Source: Hydractinia symbiolongicarpus
Lineage: Eukaryota > Cnidaria > Hydrozoa > Anthoathecata > Hydractiniidae
Length of the DNA: 64,000 nucleotides
Direction: 5' to 3'
Assembly: GCF_029227915.1 (NCBI RefSeq)
Contig: NC_079886.1
Span: 186,001-250,000 of the forward strand
Below, one piece after another: positions 48,361 through 62,600 of the stretch. A model generated the notes under the pieces. It saw nothing but the letters and a program-made list of their open reading frames with translations. It was not told the origin of the DNA and searched no databases. The translations under genes and the position numbers were made by a program. Position 1 is the first letter of the stretch, and every line of letters begins with the position of its first letter.

Positions 48361-50750
48361 GTATACTTTTGACTATACGGGCCGAGTACGGGATATACGG
48401 GAAATCGCGGGTTTTCGTTTGCCGGCGATTAAACTTCTTTTATTTAGCGTCTTCTCAAAAATGAAAACATTTTTGAAAACTACAAGTCTCATGCGTTTTA
48501 GTGGTGAAAAAATAATTTAAAAAATCGTTCGGGAAATGAGTTTACTCATTGAGTACTTTCTTTGTATACTTTTGACTATACGGGCCGAGTACGGGATTTA
48601 CGGGAAATCGCGGGTTTTCGTTTGCCGGCGATTAAACTTCTTTTATTTAGCGTCTCATCCAAAATGAAAACATTTTTGAAAACTACAAGTCTCATGCATT
48701 TTAGTGGTGAAAAAATAATTTAAAAAATCATTTGGAAAATCAGTTTACTCCCTGGGTACTTTTTTGTGTACTTTTGACTATACGGGCCGAGTACGGGATT
48801 TACGGGAAATCGCGGGTTTTCGTTTGCCGGCGATTAAACTTCTTTTATTTAGCGTCTTCTCAAAAATGAAAACATTTTTGAAAACTACAAGTCTCATGCG
48901 TTTTAGTGGAGAAAAAATAATTTAAGAAATCGTTCGGGAAATGAGTTTACTCATTGAGTACTTTATTTGTATACTTTTGATTATACGGGTCGTGTTTGGG
49001 ATTTACGGGAGATCGCCGGTTTTCGTTTGCCGGCGATTAAACTTCTTTTATTTAGCGTCTCATCAAAAATGAAAACATTTTTGAAAACTACAAGTCTCAT
49101 GCGTTTTATTGGTGAAAAAATAATTTAAAAAATCGTTCGGGAAATAAGTTTACTCCCTGGGTACTTTCTTTGTATACTTTTGACTATACGGGCCGAGTAC
49201 GGGATTTACGGGAAATCGCGGGTTTTCGTTTGCCGGCGATTAAACTTCTTTTATTTAGCGTCTCATCAAAAATGAAAACATTTTTGAAAACTACAAGTCT
49301 CATGCGTTTTAGTGGTGAAAAAATAATTTAAAAAATCGTTCGGGAAATGAGTTTACTCATTGAGTACTTTATTTGTATACTTTTGACTATACGGGCCGAA
49401 TACCGGATTTACGGGAAATCGCGGGTTTTCGTTTGCCGACGATTAAACTTCTTTTATTCAGCGTCTCATCAAAAATGAAAACATTTTTAAAAACTACAAG
49501 TCTCATGCATTTTAGTGGTGAAAAAATAATTTAAAAAATCATTTGGAAAATCAGTTTACTCCCTGGGTACTTTTTTTGTGTACTTTTGACTATACGGGCC
49601 GAGTACAAGATTTACGGGAAATCGCGGGTTTTCGTTTGCCGGCGATTAAACTTCTTTTATTTAGCGTCTCATCAAAAATGAAAACATTTTTAAAAACTAC
49701 AAGTCTCATGCGTTTTAGTGGTGAAAAAATAATTTAAAAAATCGTTCGGGAAATGAGTTTACTCCCTGGGTACTTTCTTTGTATACTTTTGATTATACGG
49801 GTCGTGTTTGGGATTTACGGGAAATCGCGGGTTTTCGTTTGCCGGCGATTAAACTTGTTTTATTTAGCGTCACATCAAAAATGAAAACATTTTTGAAAAC
49901 TTTAAGTCTCATGCGTTTTAGTGGTTAAAATATAATTTAAAATATCGTTCGGGAAATGAGTTTACTCCCTGAGTACTTTCTTTGTATACTTTTGACTATA
50001 CGGGCCGAGTACGGGATTTACGGGAAATCGCGGGTTTTCGTTTGCCGGCGATAAAACTTCTTTTATTTAGCGTCTCATCCAAAATGAAAACATTTTTGAA
50101 AACTACAAGTCTCATGCATTTTAGTGGTGAATAAATAATTTAAAAAATCATTTGGAAAATCAGTTTACTCCCTGGGTACTTTTTTGTGTACTTTTAACTA
50201 TACGGGCCGAGCACGGGATTTACGGGAAATCGCGGGTTTTCGTTTGCTGGCGATTAAACTTCTTTTATTCAGCGTCTTATCAAAAATGAAAACATTTTTG
50301 AAAACTACAAGTCTCATGCGTTTTAGTGGTGAAAAAATAATTTAAAAAATCGTTCTGAATATGAGTTTACTCACAGGGTACTTTCTTTGTATACATTCGA
50401 CTATAGGGGCCGACCCGGGATTTACAGGAAATCGCGGGTTTACGTTTTCCGGCGATTAAACTTCTTTTATCTAGCGTCTCATCAAAAATGAAAACATTTT
50501 TGAAAACTACAAGTCTCATGCATTTTAGTGGTGAAAAAATAATTTAAAAAATCGTTTGGGAAATGAGTTTACTCCCTGGGTACTTTCTTTATATACATTC
50601 GACTATACGGGCCGAGTACGGGATTTACGGGAAATCGCGGGTTTTCGTTTGCCGGCGATTAAACTTCTTTTACTTAGCGTCTCATCAAAAATGAAAACAT
50701 TTTTGAAAACTACAAGTCCCATGCGCTTTTGTGGTGAAAAAATAATTTAA
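48100..50750. repeat. Large duplication, copy 1 (pair at 52970-55618, offset 4868 bp)
   Basis: Markers TATACGGGTGGTGTTTGGG (48171 and 53039), GTGGAGAAAAAATAATTTAAG (from 48901 and 53769) and GTACAAGATTTACGGG (near 49605 and 54473) are all offset by 4868 bp, 24 monomers. Differences are scattered substitutions, and a local change of variant order near 49.8-50.2 kb. Confidence 0.85.
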
Positions 50751-52540
50751 AAAATCGTTCGGGAAATGAGTTTACTCCCTGGGTACTTTCTTTGTATACT
50801 TTTGACTATGCGGGCCGAGTACGGGATTTACGGGAAATCGCGGGTTTTGGTTTGCCGGCGATTAAACTTCTTTTATTTAGCGTCTCATCAAAAATGAAAA
50901 CATTTTTGAAAACTACAAGTCTAATGGGTTTTAGTGGTGAAAAAATAATTTAAAAAATCGTTCTGAAAATGAGTTTACTCACAGGGTACTTTCTTTGTAT
51001 ACATTCGACTATAGGGGCCAAGCCCGGGATTTACAGGAAATCGCGGGTTTTCGTTTGCCGGCGATTAAACTTCTTTTATTCAGCGTCTCATCAAAAATGA
51101 AAGCATTTTGGAAGACTACAAGTCTCATGCGTTTTAGTGATGAAAAAATAATTTAAAAAATCATTCGGGAAATGATTTTACACCCTGGGTACTTTTTTTG
51201 TGTACTTTTGACTGTGCGGACCGAGTACGGGATTTACGGGAAATCGCGGGTTTTCGTTTGCCGGCGATTAAACTTCTTTAATTTAGCGTTTCATCAAAAA
51301 TGAAAACATTTTTGAAAACTACAAGTCTCATGCGTTTTAGTGGTGAAAGAATAATTTAAAAAGTCGTTCGGGAAATGAGTTTACTCATTGAGTACTTTAT
51401 TTGTATACTTTGGACTATACGGGCCGAGTACCAGATTTACGGGAAATCGCGGGTTTTCGTTTGCCGACGATTAAACTTCTTTTATTCAGCGTCTCATCAA
51501 AAATGAAAACATTTTTGAAAACTACAAGTCTCATGCGTTTTAGTGGTGAAAAAATAATTTAAAAAGTCGTTCGGGAAATGAGTTTACTCATTGAGTACTT
51601 TATTTGTATACTTTTGACTATACGGCCCGAGTACCAGATTTACGGGAAATCGCGGGTTTTTGTTTGCCGGCTATTAAACTTCTTTTATTCAGCGTCTCAT
51701 CAAAAATGAAAACATTTTTGAAAACTACAAGTCTCGTGCGTTTTAGTGGTGAAAAAATAATTTAAAAAATCGTTTGGGAAATGAGTTTACTCCCTGGGTA
51801 CTTTCTTTATATACATTCGACTATACGGGCCGAGTACGGGATTTACGGGAAATCGCGGGTTTTGGTTTGCCGGCGATTAAACTTCTTTTATTTAGCGTCT
51901 CATCAAAAATGAAAACATTTTTGAAAACTACAAGTCTAATGGGTTTTAGTGGTGAAAAAATAATTTAAAAAATCGTTCTGAAAATGAGTTTACTCACAGG
52001 GTACTTTCTTTGTATACATTCGACTATAGGTGCCAAGCCCGGGATTTACAGGAAATCGCGGGTTTTCGTTTGCCGGCGATTAAACTTCTTTTATTCAGCG
52101 TCTCATCAAAAATGAAAGCATTTTGGAAGACTACAAGTCTCATGCGTTTTAGTGGTGAAAAAATAATTTAAAAAATCATTCGGGAAATGATTTTACACCC
52201 TGGGTACTTTTTTTGTGTACTTTTGACTGTGCGGACCGAGTACGGGATTTACGGGAAATCGCGGGTTTTCGTTTGCCGGCGATTAAACTTCTTTAATTTA
52301 GCGTTTCATCAAAAATGAAAACATTTTTGAAAACTACAAGTCTCATGCGTTTTAGTGGTGAAAAAATAATTTAAAAAGTCGTTCGGGAAATGAGTTTACT
52401 CATTGAGTACTTTATTTGTATACTTTTGACTATACGGGCCGAGTACCAGATTTACGGGAAATCGCGGGTTTTCGTTTGCCGACGATTAAACTTCTTTTAT
52501 TCAGCGTCTCATCAAAAATGAAAACATTTTTAAAAACTAC
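49750..52540. repeat. Large duplication, copy 1 (pair at about 56037-59070, offset 6287-6288 bp)
   Basis: TTTTAACTATACGGGCCGAGC is found from 50193 and 56480; matching monomers start at 50556 and 56843, and at 51774 and 58062. The offset rises by one base near 57468, where ACTGCCCTGGG replaces ACACCCTGGG. It overlaps the 4868-bp duplication, so blocks were copied repeatedly. Confidence 0.83.
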
Positions 52541-52969
52541 AAGTCTCATGCATTTTAGTGGTGAAAAAATAATTTAAAAAATCGTTCGGGAAATGAGTTT
52601 ACTCCCTGGGTACTTTCTTTGTATACTTTTGATTATACGGGTCGTGTTTGGGATTTACGGGAAATCGCGGGTTTTCGTTTGCCGGCGATTAAACTTGTTT
52701 TATTTAGCGTCACATCAAAAATGAAAACATTTTTGAAAACTTTAAGTCTCATGCGTTTTAAAGGTGAATAAATAATTTAAAAAATCATTTGGAAAATCAG
52801 TTTACTCCCTGGGTACTTTTTTGTGTACTTTTGACTATACGGGCCGAGTACGGGATTTACGGGAAATCGCGGGTTTTCGTTTGCCGGCGATTAAACTTCT
52901 TTTATTTAGCGTCTCATCAAAAATGAAAACATTTTTGAAAACTACAAGTCTCATGCGTTTTAGTGGTGA

Positions 52970-55618
52970 AAAAATAATTTAAAAAATCGTTCGGGAAATG
53001 AGTTTACTCCCTGGGTACTTTCTTTGTATACCTTTGATTATACGGGTGGTGTTTGGGATTTACGGGAAATCGCGGGTTTTCGTTTGCCGGCGATTAAACT
53101 TGTTTTATTTAGCGTCACATCAAAAATGAAAACATTTTTGAAAACTTTAAGTCTCATGCGTTTTAATGGTGAAAATATAATATAAAATATCGTTCGGGAA
53201 ATGAGTTTACTCCCTGAGTACTTTCTTTGTATACTTTTGACTATACGGGCCGAGTACGGGATTTACGGGAAATCGCGGGTTTTCGTTTGCCGGCGATTAA
53301 ACTTCTTTTATTTAGCGTCTTCTCAAAAATGAAAACATTTTTGAAAACTACAAGTCTCATGCGTTTTAGTGGTGAAAAAATAATTTAAAAAATCGTTCGG
53401 GAAATGAGTTTACTCATTGAGTACTTTCTTTGTATACTTTTGACTATACGGGCCGAGTACGGGATTTACGGGAAATCGCGGGTTTTCGTTTGCCGGCGAT
53501 TAAACTTCTTTTATTTAGCGTCTCATCCAAAATGAAAACATTTTTGAAAACTACAAGTCTCATGCATTTTAGTGGTGAAAAAATAATTTAAAAAATCATT
53601 TGGAAAATCAGTTTACTCCCTGGGTACTTTTTTGTGTACTTTTGACTATACGGGCCGAGTACGGGATTTACGGGAAATTGCGGGTTTTCGTTTGCCGGCG
53701 ATTAAACTTCTTTTATTTAGCGTCTTCTCAAAAATGAAAACATTTTTGAAAACTACAAGTCTCATGCGTTTTAGTGGAGAAAAAATAATTTAAGAAATCG
53801 TTCGGGAAATGAGTTTACTCATTGAGTACTTTATTTGTATACTTTTGATTATACGGGTCGTGTTTGGGATTTACGGGAGATCGCCGGTTTTCGTTTGCCG
53901 GCGATTAAACTTCTTTTATTTAGCGTCTCATCAAAAATGAAAACATTTTTGAAAACTACAAGTCTCATGCGTTTTATTGGTGAAAAAATAATTTAAAAAA
54001 TCGTTCGGGAAATAAGTTTACTCCCCGGGTACTTTCTTTGTATACTTTTGACTATACGGGCCGAGTACGGGATTTACGGGAAATCGCGGGTTTTCGTTTG
54101 CCGGCGATTAAACTTCTTTTATTTAGCGTCTCATCAAAAATGAAAACATTTTTGAAAACTACAAGTCTCATGCGTTTTAGTGGTGAAAAAATAATTTAAA
54201 AAATCGTTCGGGAAATGAGTTTACTCATTGAGTACTTTATTTGTATACTTTTGACTATACGGGCCGATTACCGGATTTACGGGAAATCGCGGGTTTTCGT
54301 TTGCCGACGATTAAACTTCTTTTATTCAGCGTCTCATCAAAAATGAAAACATTTTTAAAAACTACAAGTCTCATGCATTTTAGTGGTGAAAAAATAATTT
54401 AAAAAATCATTTGGAAAATCAGTTTACTCCCTGGGTACTTTTTTTGTGTACTTTTGACTATACGGGCCGAGTACAAGATTTACGGGAAATCGCGGGATTT
54501 CGTTTGCCGGCGATTAAACTTCTTTTATTTAGCGTCTCATCAAAAATGAAAACATTTTTAAAAACTACAAGTCTCATGCGTTTTAGTGGTGAAAAAATAA
54601 TTTAAAAAATCGTTCGGGAAATGAGTTTACTCCCTGGGTACTTTCTTTGTATACTTTTGATTATACGGGTCGTGTTTGGGATTTACGGGAAATCGCGGGT
54701 TTTCGTTTGCCGGCGATTAAACTTCTTTTATTTAGCGTCTTCTCAAAAATGAAAACATTTTTGAAAACTACAAGTCTCATGCGTTTTAGTGGTGAAAAAA
54801 TAATTTAAAAAATCGTTCGGGAAATGAGTTTACTCATTGAGTACTTTCTTTGTATACTTTTGACTATACGGGCCGAGTACGGGATTTACGGGAAATCGCG
54901 GGTTTTCGTTTGCCGGCGATTAAACTTCTTTTATTTAGCGTCTCATCCAAAATGAAAACATTTTTGAAAACTACAAGTCTCATGCATTTTAGTGGTGAAT
55001 AAATAATTTAAAAAATCATTTGGAAAATCAGTTTACTCCCTGGGTACTTTTTTGTGTACTTTTGACTATACGGGCCGAGTACGGGATTTACGGGAAATCG
55101 CGGGTTTTCGTTTGCTGGCGATTAAACTTCTTTTATTCAGCGTCTTATCAAAAATGAAAACATTTTTGAAAACTACAAGTCTCATGCGTTTTAGTGGTGA
55201 AAAAATAATTTAAAAAATCGTTCTGAATATGAGTTTACTCACAGGGTACTTTCTTTGTATACATTCGACTATAGGGGCCGACCCGGGATTTACAGGAAAT
55301 CGCGGGTTTACGTTTGCCGGCGATTAAACTTCTTTTATCTAGCGTCTCATCAAAAATGAAAACATTTTTGAAAACTACAAGTCTCATGCATTTTAGTGGT
55401 GAAAAAATAATTTAAAAAATCGTTTGGGAAATGAGTTTACTCCCTGGGTACTTTCTTTATATACATTCGACTATACGGGCCGAGTACGGGATTTACGGGA
55501 AATCGCGGGTTTTCGTTTGCCGGCGATTAAACTTCTTTTACTTAGCGTCTCATCAAAAATGAAAACATTTTTGAAAACTACAAGTCCCATGCGCTTTTGT
55601 GGTGAAAAAATAATTTAA
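52970..55618. repeat. Large duplication, copy 2 (offset 4868 bp from 48100-50750)
   Basis: Same variant order as the partner listed above. Small private differences include CTCCCCGGGTAC near 54021 and GCGGGATTTCGTTTG near 54491. Confidence 0.83.
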
Positions 55619-56036
55619 AAAATCGTTCGGGAAATGAGTTTACTACCTGGGTACTTTCTTTGTATACTTTTGACTATACGGGCCGAGTACGGGATTTACG
55701 GGAAATCGCGGGTTTTGGTTTGCCGGCGATTAAACTTCTTTTATTTAGCGTCTCATCAAAAATGAAATCATTTTTGAAAACTACAAGTCTCATGCGTTTT
55801 AGTGGTGAAAAAATAATTTAAAAAGTCGTTCGGGAAATGAGTTTACTCATTGAGTACTTTATTTGTATACTTTTGACTATACGGCCCGAGTACCAGATTT
55901 ACGGGAAATCGCGGGTTTTTGTTTGCCGACGATTAAACTTCTTTTATTCAGCGTCTCATCAAAAATGAAAACATTTTTGAAAACTACAAGTCTCGTGCGT
56001 TTTAGTGGTGAAAAAAGAATTTAAAAAATCGTTCGG

Positions 56037-59000
56037 GAAATGAGTTTACTCCCTGGGTACTTTCTTTGTATACTTTTGATTATACGGGTCGTGTTTGGGA
56101 TTTACGGGAAATCGCGGGTTTTCGTTTGCCGGCGATTAAACTTGTTTTATTTAGCGTCACATCAAAAATGAAAACATTTTTGAAAACTTTAAGTCTCATG
56201 CGTTTTAGTGGTTAAAATATAATTTAAAATATCGTTCGGGAAATGAGTTTACTCCCTGAGTACTTTCTTTGTATACTTTTGACTATACGGGCCGAGTACG
56301 GGATTTACGGGAAACCGCGGGTTTTCGTTTGCCGGCGATTAAACTTCTTTTATTTAGCGTCTCATCCAAAATGAAAACATTTTTGAAAACTACAAGTCTC
56401 ATGCATTTTAGTGGTGAATAAATAATTTAAAAAATCATTTGGAAAATCAGTTTACTCCCTGGGTACTTTTTTGTGTACTTTTAACTATACGGGCCGAGCA
56501 CGGGATTTACGGGAAATCGCGGGTTTTCGTTTGCTGGCGATTAAACTTCTTTTATTCAGCGTCTTATCAAAAATGAAAACATTTTTGAAAACTACAAGTC
56601 TCATGCGTTTTAGTGGTGAAAAAATAATTTAAAAAATCGTTCTGAATATGAGTTTACTCACAGGGTACTTTCTTTGTATACATTCGACTATAGGGGCCGA
56701 CCCGGGATTTACAGGAAATCGCGGGTTTACGTTTTCCGGCGATTAAACTTCTTTTATCTAGCGTCTCATCAAAAATGAAAACATTTTTGAAAACTACAAG
56801 TCTCATGCATTTTAGTGGTGAAAAAATAATTTAAAAAATCGTTTGGGAAATGAGTTTACTCCCTGGGTACTTTCTTTATATACATTCGACTATACGGGCC
56901 GAGTACGGGATTTACGGGAAATCGCGGGTTTTCGTTTGCCGGCGATTAAACTTCTTTTACTTAGCGTCTCATCAAAAATGAAAACATTTTTGAAAACTAC
57001 AAGTCCCATGCGCTTTTGTGGTGAAAAAATAATTTAAAAAATCGTTCGGGAAATGAGTTTACTCCCTGGGTACTTTCTTTGTATACTTTTGACTATGCGG
57101 GCCGAGTACGGGATTTACGGGAAATCGCGGGTTTTGGTTTGCCGGCGATTAAACTTCTTTTATTTAGCGTCTCATCAAAAATGAAAACATTTTTGAAAAC
57201 TACAAGTCTAATGGGTTTTAGTGGTGAAAAAATAATTTAAAAAATCGTTCTGAAAATGAGTTTACTCACAGGGTACTTTCTTTGTATACATTCGACGATA
57301 GGGGCCAAGCCCGGGATTTACAGAAAATCGCGGGTTTTCGTTTGCCGGCGATTAAACTTCTTTTATTCAGCGTCTCATCAAAAATGAAAGCATTTTGGAA
57401 GACTACAAGTCTCATGCGTTTTAGTGATGAAAAAATAATTTAAAAAATCATTCCGGAAATGATTTTACTGCCCTGGGTACTTTTTTTGTGTACTTTTGAC
57501 TGTGCGGACCGAGTACGGGATTTACGGGAAATCGCGGGTTTTCGTTTGCCGGCGATTAAACTTCTTTAATTTAGCGTTTCATCAAAAATGAAAACATTTT
57601 TGAAAACTACAAGTCTCATGCGTTTTAGTGGTGAAAGAATAATTTAAAAAGTCGTTCGGGAAATGAGTTTACTCATTGAGTACTTTATTTGTATACTTTG
57701 GACTATACGGGCCGAGTACCAGATTTACGGGAAATCGCGGGTTTTCGTTTGCCGACGATTAAACTTCTTTTATTCAGCGTCTCATCAAAAATGAAAACAT
57801 TTTTGAAAACTACAAGTCTCATGCATTTTAATGGTGAAAAAATAATTTAAAAAATCATTTGGAAAATCAGTTTACTCCCTGGGTACTTTTTTTGTGTACT
57901 TTTGACTATACGGGCCGAGTACGGGATTTACGGGAAATCGCTTGTTTTCGTTTGCCGGCTATTAAACTTCTTTTATTCAGCGTCTCATCAAAAATGAAAA
58001 CATTTTTGAAAACTACAAGTCTCGTGCGTTTTAGTGGTGAAAAAATAATTTAAAAAATCGTTTGGGAAATGAGTTTACTCCCTGGGTACTTTCTTTATAT
58101 ACATTCGACTATACGGGCAGAGTACGGGATTTACGGGAAATCGCGGGTTTTGGTTTGCCGGCGATTAAACTTCTTTTATTTAGCGTCTCATCAAAAATGA
58201 AAACATTTTTGAAAACTACAAGTCTAATGGGTTTTAGTGGTGAAAAAATAATTTAAAAAATCGTTCTGAAAATGAGTTTACTCACAGGGTACTTTCTTTG
58301 TATACATTCGACTATAGGTGCCAAGCCCGGGATTTACAGGAAATCGCGGGTTTTCGTTTGCCGGCGATTAAACTTCTTTTATTCAGCGTCTCATCAAAAA
58401 TGAAAGCATTTTGGAAGACTACAAGTCTCATGCGTTTTAGTGGTGAAAAAATAATTTAAAAAATCATTCGGGAAATGATTTTACACCCTGGGTACTTTTT
58501 TTGTGTACTTTTGACTGTGCGGACCGAGTACGGGATTTACGGGAAATCGCGGGTTTTCGTTTGCCGGCGATTAAACTTCTTTAATTTAGCGTTTCATCAA
58601 AAATGAAAACATTTTTGAAAACTACAAGTCTCATGCGTTTTAGTGGTGAAAAAATAATTTAAAAAGTCGTTCGGGAAATGAGTTTACTCATTGAGTACTT
58701 TATTTGTATACTTTTGACTATACGGGCCGAGTACCAGATTTACGGGAAATCGCGGGTTTTCGTTTACCGACGATTAAACTTCTTTTATTCAGCGTCTCAT
58801 CAAAAATGAAAACATTTTTGAAAACTACAAGTCTCATGCATTTTAGTGGTGAAAAAATAATTTAAAAAATCATTTGGAAAATCAGTTTACTCCCTGGGTA
58901 CTTTTTTTGTGTACTTTTGACTATACGGGCCGAGTACGGGATTTACGGGAAATCGCTTGTTTTCGTTTGCCGGCGATTAAACTTCTTTTATTCAGCGTCT

Positions 59001-59070
59001 CATCAAAAATGAAAACATTTTTGAAAACTACAAGTCTCGTGCGTTTTAGTGGTGAAAAAAGAATTTAAAA
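56037..59070. repeat. Large duplication, copy 2 (offset about 6288 bp from 49750-52540)
   Basis: Carries the same block-A variants (GAAAGCATTTTGGAAGAC, ACTGTGCGGACCGAG) as its partner and as 1-14.9 kb. A private ATCGCTTGTTTTCG variant occurs in the monomers at about 57.94 and 58.95 kb, an extra local 1015-bp duplication. Confidence 0.8.
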
Positions 59071-59645
59071 AATCGTTCGGGAAATGAGTTTACTCCCTGG
59101 GTACTTTCTTTGTATACTTTTGATTATACGGGTCGTGTTTGGGATTTACGGGAAATCGCGGGTTTTCGTTTGCCGGCGATTAAACTTGTTTTATTTAGCG
59201 TCACATCAAAAATGAAAACATTTTTGAAAACTTTAAGTCTCATGCGTTTTAAAGGTTAAAATATATATTAAAATATCGTTCGGGAAATGAGTTTACTCCC
59301 TGAGTACTTTCTTTGTATACTTTTGACTACACGGGCCGAGTACAGGATTTACGGGAAATCGCGGGTTTTCGTTTGCCGGCGATTAAACTTCTTTTATTTA
59401 GCGTCTTCTCAAAAATGAAAACATTTTTGAAAACTACAAGTCTCATGCGTTTTAGTGGTGAAAAAATAATTTAAAATATCGTTCGGGAAATGAGTTTACT
59501 CATTGAGTACTTTCTTTGTATACTTTTGACTATACGGGCCGAGTACGGGATTTACGGGAAATCGCGGGTTTTCGTTTGCCGGCGATTAAACTTCTTTTGT
59601 TTAGCGTCTCATCAAAAATGAAAACATTTTTGAAAACTACAAGTC

Positions 59646-62600
59646 TCATGCGTTTTAGTGATGAAAAAATAATTTAAAAAATCGTTCGGGAAATGAGTTT
59701 ATTCCCTGGGTACTTTCTTTGTATAATTTTGATTATACGGGTCGTGTTTGGGATTTACGGGAAATCGCGGGTTTTCGTTTGCCGGCGATTAAACTTGTTT
59801 TATTTAGCGTCTCATCAAAAATGAAAACATTTTTGAAAACTTTAAGTCTCATGCGTTTTAGTGGTGAAAATATAATTTAAAATATCGTTCGGGAAATGAG
59901 TTTACTCCCTGAGTACTTTCTTTGTATACTTTTGACTATACGGGTCGTGTTTCGGATTTACGGGAAATCGCGGGTTTTCGTTTGCCGGCGATTAAACTTC
60001 TTTTATTTTGCGTCTCATCAAAAATGAAATCATTTTTTAAAACTTTAAGGCTCATGCGTTTTAGTGGAGAAAATATAATTTAAAATATCGTTCGGGAAAT
60101 GAGTTTACTCCCTGAGTACTTTCTTTGTATACTTTTGACTATACGGACCGAGTACGGGAAATACGGGAAATCGCGGGTTTTCGTTTGCCGGCGATTAAAC
60201 TTCTTTTATTCAGCGTCTCATGCGTTTTAGTGGTGAAAAAATAATTTGAAAAATCGTTCTGGGAATGAGTTTACTCACAGGATACTTTCTTTTTATACAT
60301 TCGACTATATGGGACAAGCCCGGAATTACGGGAAATCGCGGGTTTTCGTTTGCCGGCAATTAAACTTCTTTTATTCAGCGTCTTATCAAAAATGAAAACA
60401 TTTTTAAAAACTACAAGTCTCATGCGTTTTAGTGGTGAAAAAATAATTTAAAAAATCGTTCCGAAAATGAGTTTACTCACAGGGTACTTTCTTTGTATAC
60501 ATTCGACTATAGGGGCCGACCCGGGATTTTCAGGAAATCGCGGATTTACGTTTGCCGGCGATTAAACTTCTTTTATCCAGCGTCTCATCAAAAATGAAAA
60601 CATTTTTTAAAACTTTAAGTCTCATGCGTTTTAGTGGTGAAAATATAATTTAAAATATCGTTCGGGAAATGAGTTCACTCCCTGAGTACTTTCTTTGTAT
60701 ACTTTTGACTATACGGACCGAGTACGGGATTTACGGGAAATCGCAGGTTTTCATTTGCCGGCGATTAAACTTCTTTTATTCAGCGTCTTCTCAAAAATAA
60801 AAACATTTTTGAAAACTACAAGTCTCATGCGTTTTAGTGGTGAAAAAATAATTTGAAAAATCGTTCTGCAAATGAGTTTACTCACAGGATACTTTCTTTA
60901 TGTACATTCGACTATACGGGTCGTGTCCGGATTTAGGGGAAATCGCGGGTTTTCGTTTGCTGGCGATTAAACTTTTTTTATTCAGCGTCTCATCAAAAAT
61001 GAAAACATTTTTGAAAACTACAAGTCTCATGCGTGTTAGTGGTGAAAAAATAATTTAAAAAATCGTTCGGGAAATGAGTTTACTCCCTGGGTACTTTCTT
61101 TGTATACTTTCGATTATACGGGTCGTGTCCGGATTTAGGGGAAATCGCGGGTTTTCGTTTGCCGGCGATTAAACGTCTTTTATTCAGCGGCTCATCAAAA
61201 ATGTAAACATTTTTGAATACTACAAGTCTCATTCGTTTTAGTGGTGCAGAAATATATTGAAAAATCGTTCGGGAAATCAGTTTACTACCTGGGTACTTCC
61301 TTTATATACATTCGACTATACGGGCCGAGTACGGGATTTACGGGAAATCGAGGGTTTTCGTTTGCCGGCGATTAAACTTCTTTAATTTAGCGTTTCATCA
61401 AAAATGAAAACATTTTTGAAAACTACAAGTCTCATGCGTTTTAGTAGTGAAAAAATAATTTAAAAAATCGTTCGGGAAATGAATTTACTCTCTGGGTACT
61501 TTCTTTGTATACTTTTGACTATACGGGCCGAGTCCGTGAATTACGGGAAATCGCGGGTTTACGTTTGCCGGCGATTAAACTTCTTTTATTTAGCGTCTCA
61601 TCAAAAATGAAAACATTTTTGAAAACTACAAGTCTCACGCGTTTTAGTGATGAAAATATGATTTAAAAAATCGTTCGGGAAATGAGTTTACTAGCTGGGT
61701 ACTTTCTTTGTATACTTTTGACTATATGGGCGGAGTACGGGATTTACGGGAAATCGCGGGTTTTCGTTTGCCGGCGATTAAACTTCTTTTATTTAGCGTC
61801 TCATCAAAAATGAAAACATTTTTGAAAACTACAAGTCTCATGCGTTTTAGTGGTGACAAAATAATTTAAAAAATCGTTCGGAAAATGAGTTTACTCCTTG
61901 AGTACTTTCTTTGTATACTTTTGACTATACGGGCCGAGTACCGGATTTACGGGAAATCGTGGGTTTTCGTTTGCCGGCGATTAAACTTCTTTTATTCAGC
62001 GTCTTATCAAAAATGAAAACATTTTTGAAAACTACAAGTCTCATGCGTTTTAGTGGTGAAAAAATAATTTAAAAAATTGTTCTGAAAATTAGCTTACTCA
62101 CAGGGTACTTTCTTTGTATACATTCGACTATAGGGTCCAAGCCCGGGATTTACAGGAAATCGCGGGTTTTCGTATGCGGGCGATTAAACTTCTTTTATTC
62201 AGCGTCTCATCAAAAATAAAAACATTTTTGAAAACTACAAGTCTCATGCGTTTTAGTGGTGAAAAAATAATTTAAAAAATCATTCGGGAAATCAGTTTAC
62301 TCCATGGGTACTTTTTTGTCTACTTTTGACTATACGGGCCGAGTACGGGTTTTACGGGAAATCGCGGGTTTTCGTTTCCCGGCGATGAAACTTCTTTTAT
62401 TCAGCGTCTCATCAAAAATGAAAATATTTTTGAAAACTACAAGTCTGATGCGTTTTAGTGGTGAAAAAATAATTTAAAAAATCGTTCGGGAAATGAATTT
62501 ACTCCTTGAGTACTTTCTTTGTATACTTTTGACTATACGGGCCGAGTACAGGATTTACGGGAAATCGTGGGTTTTCGTTTGCCGGCGATTAAACTTCTTT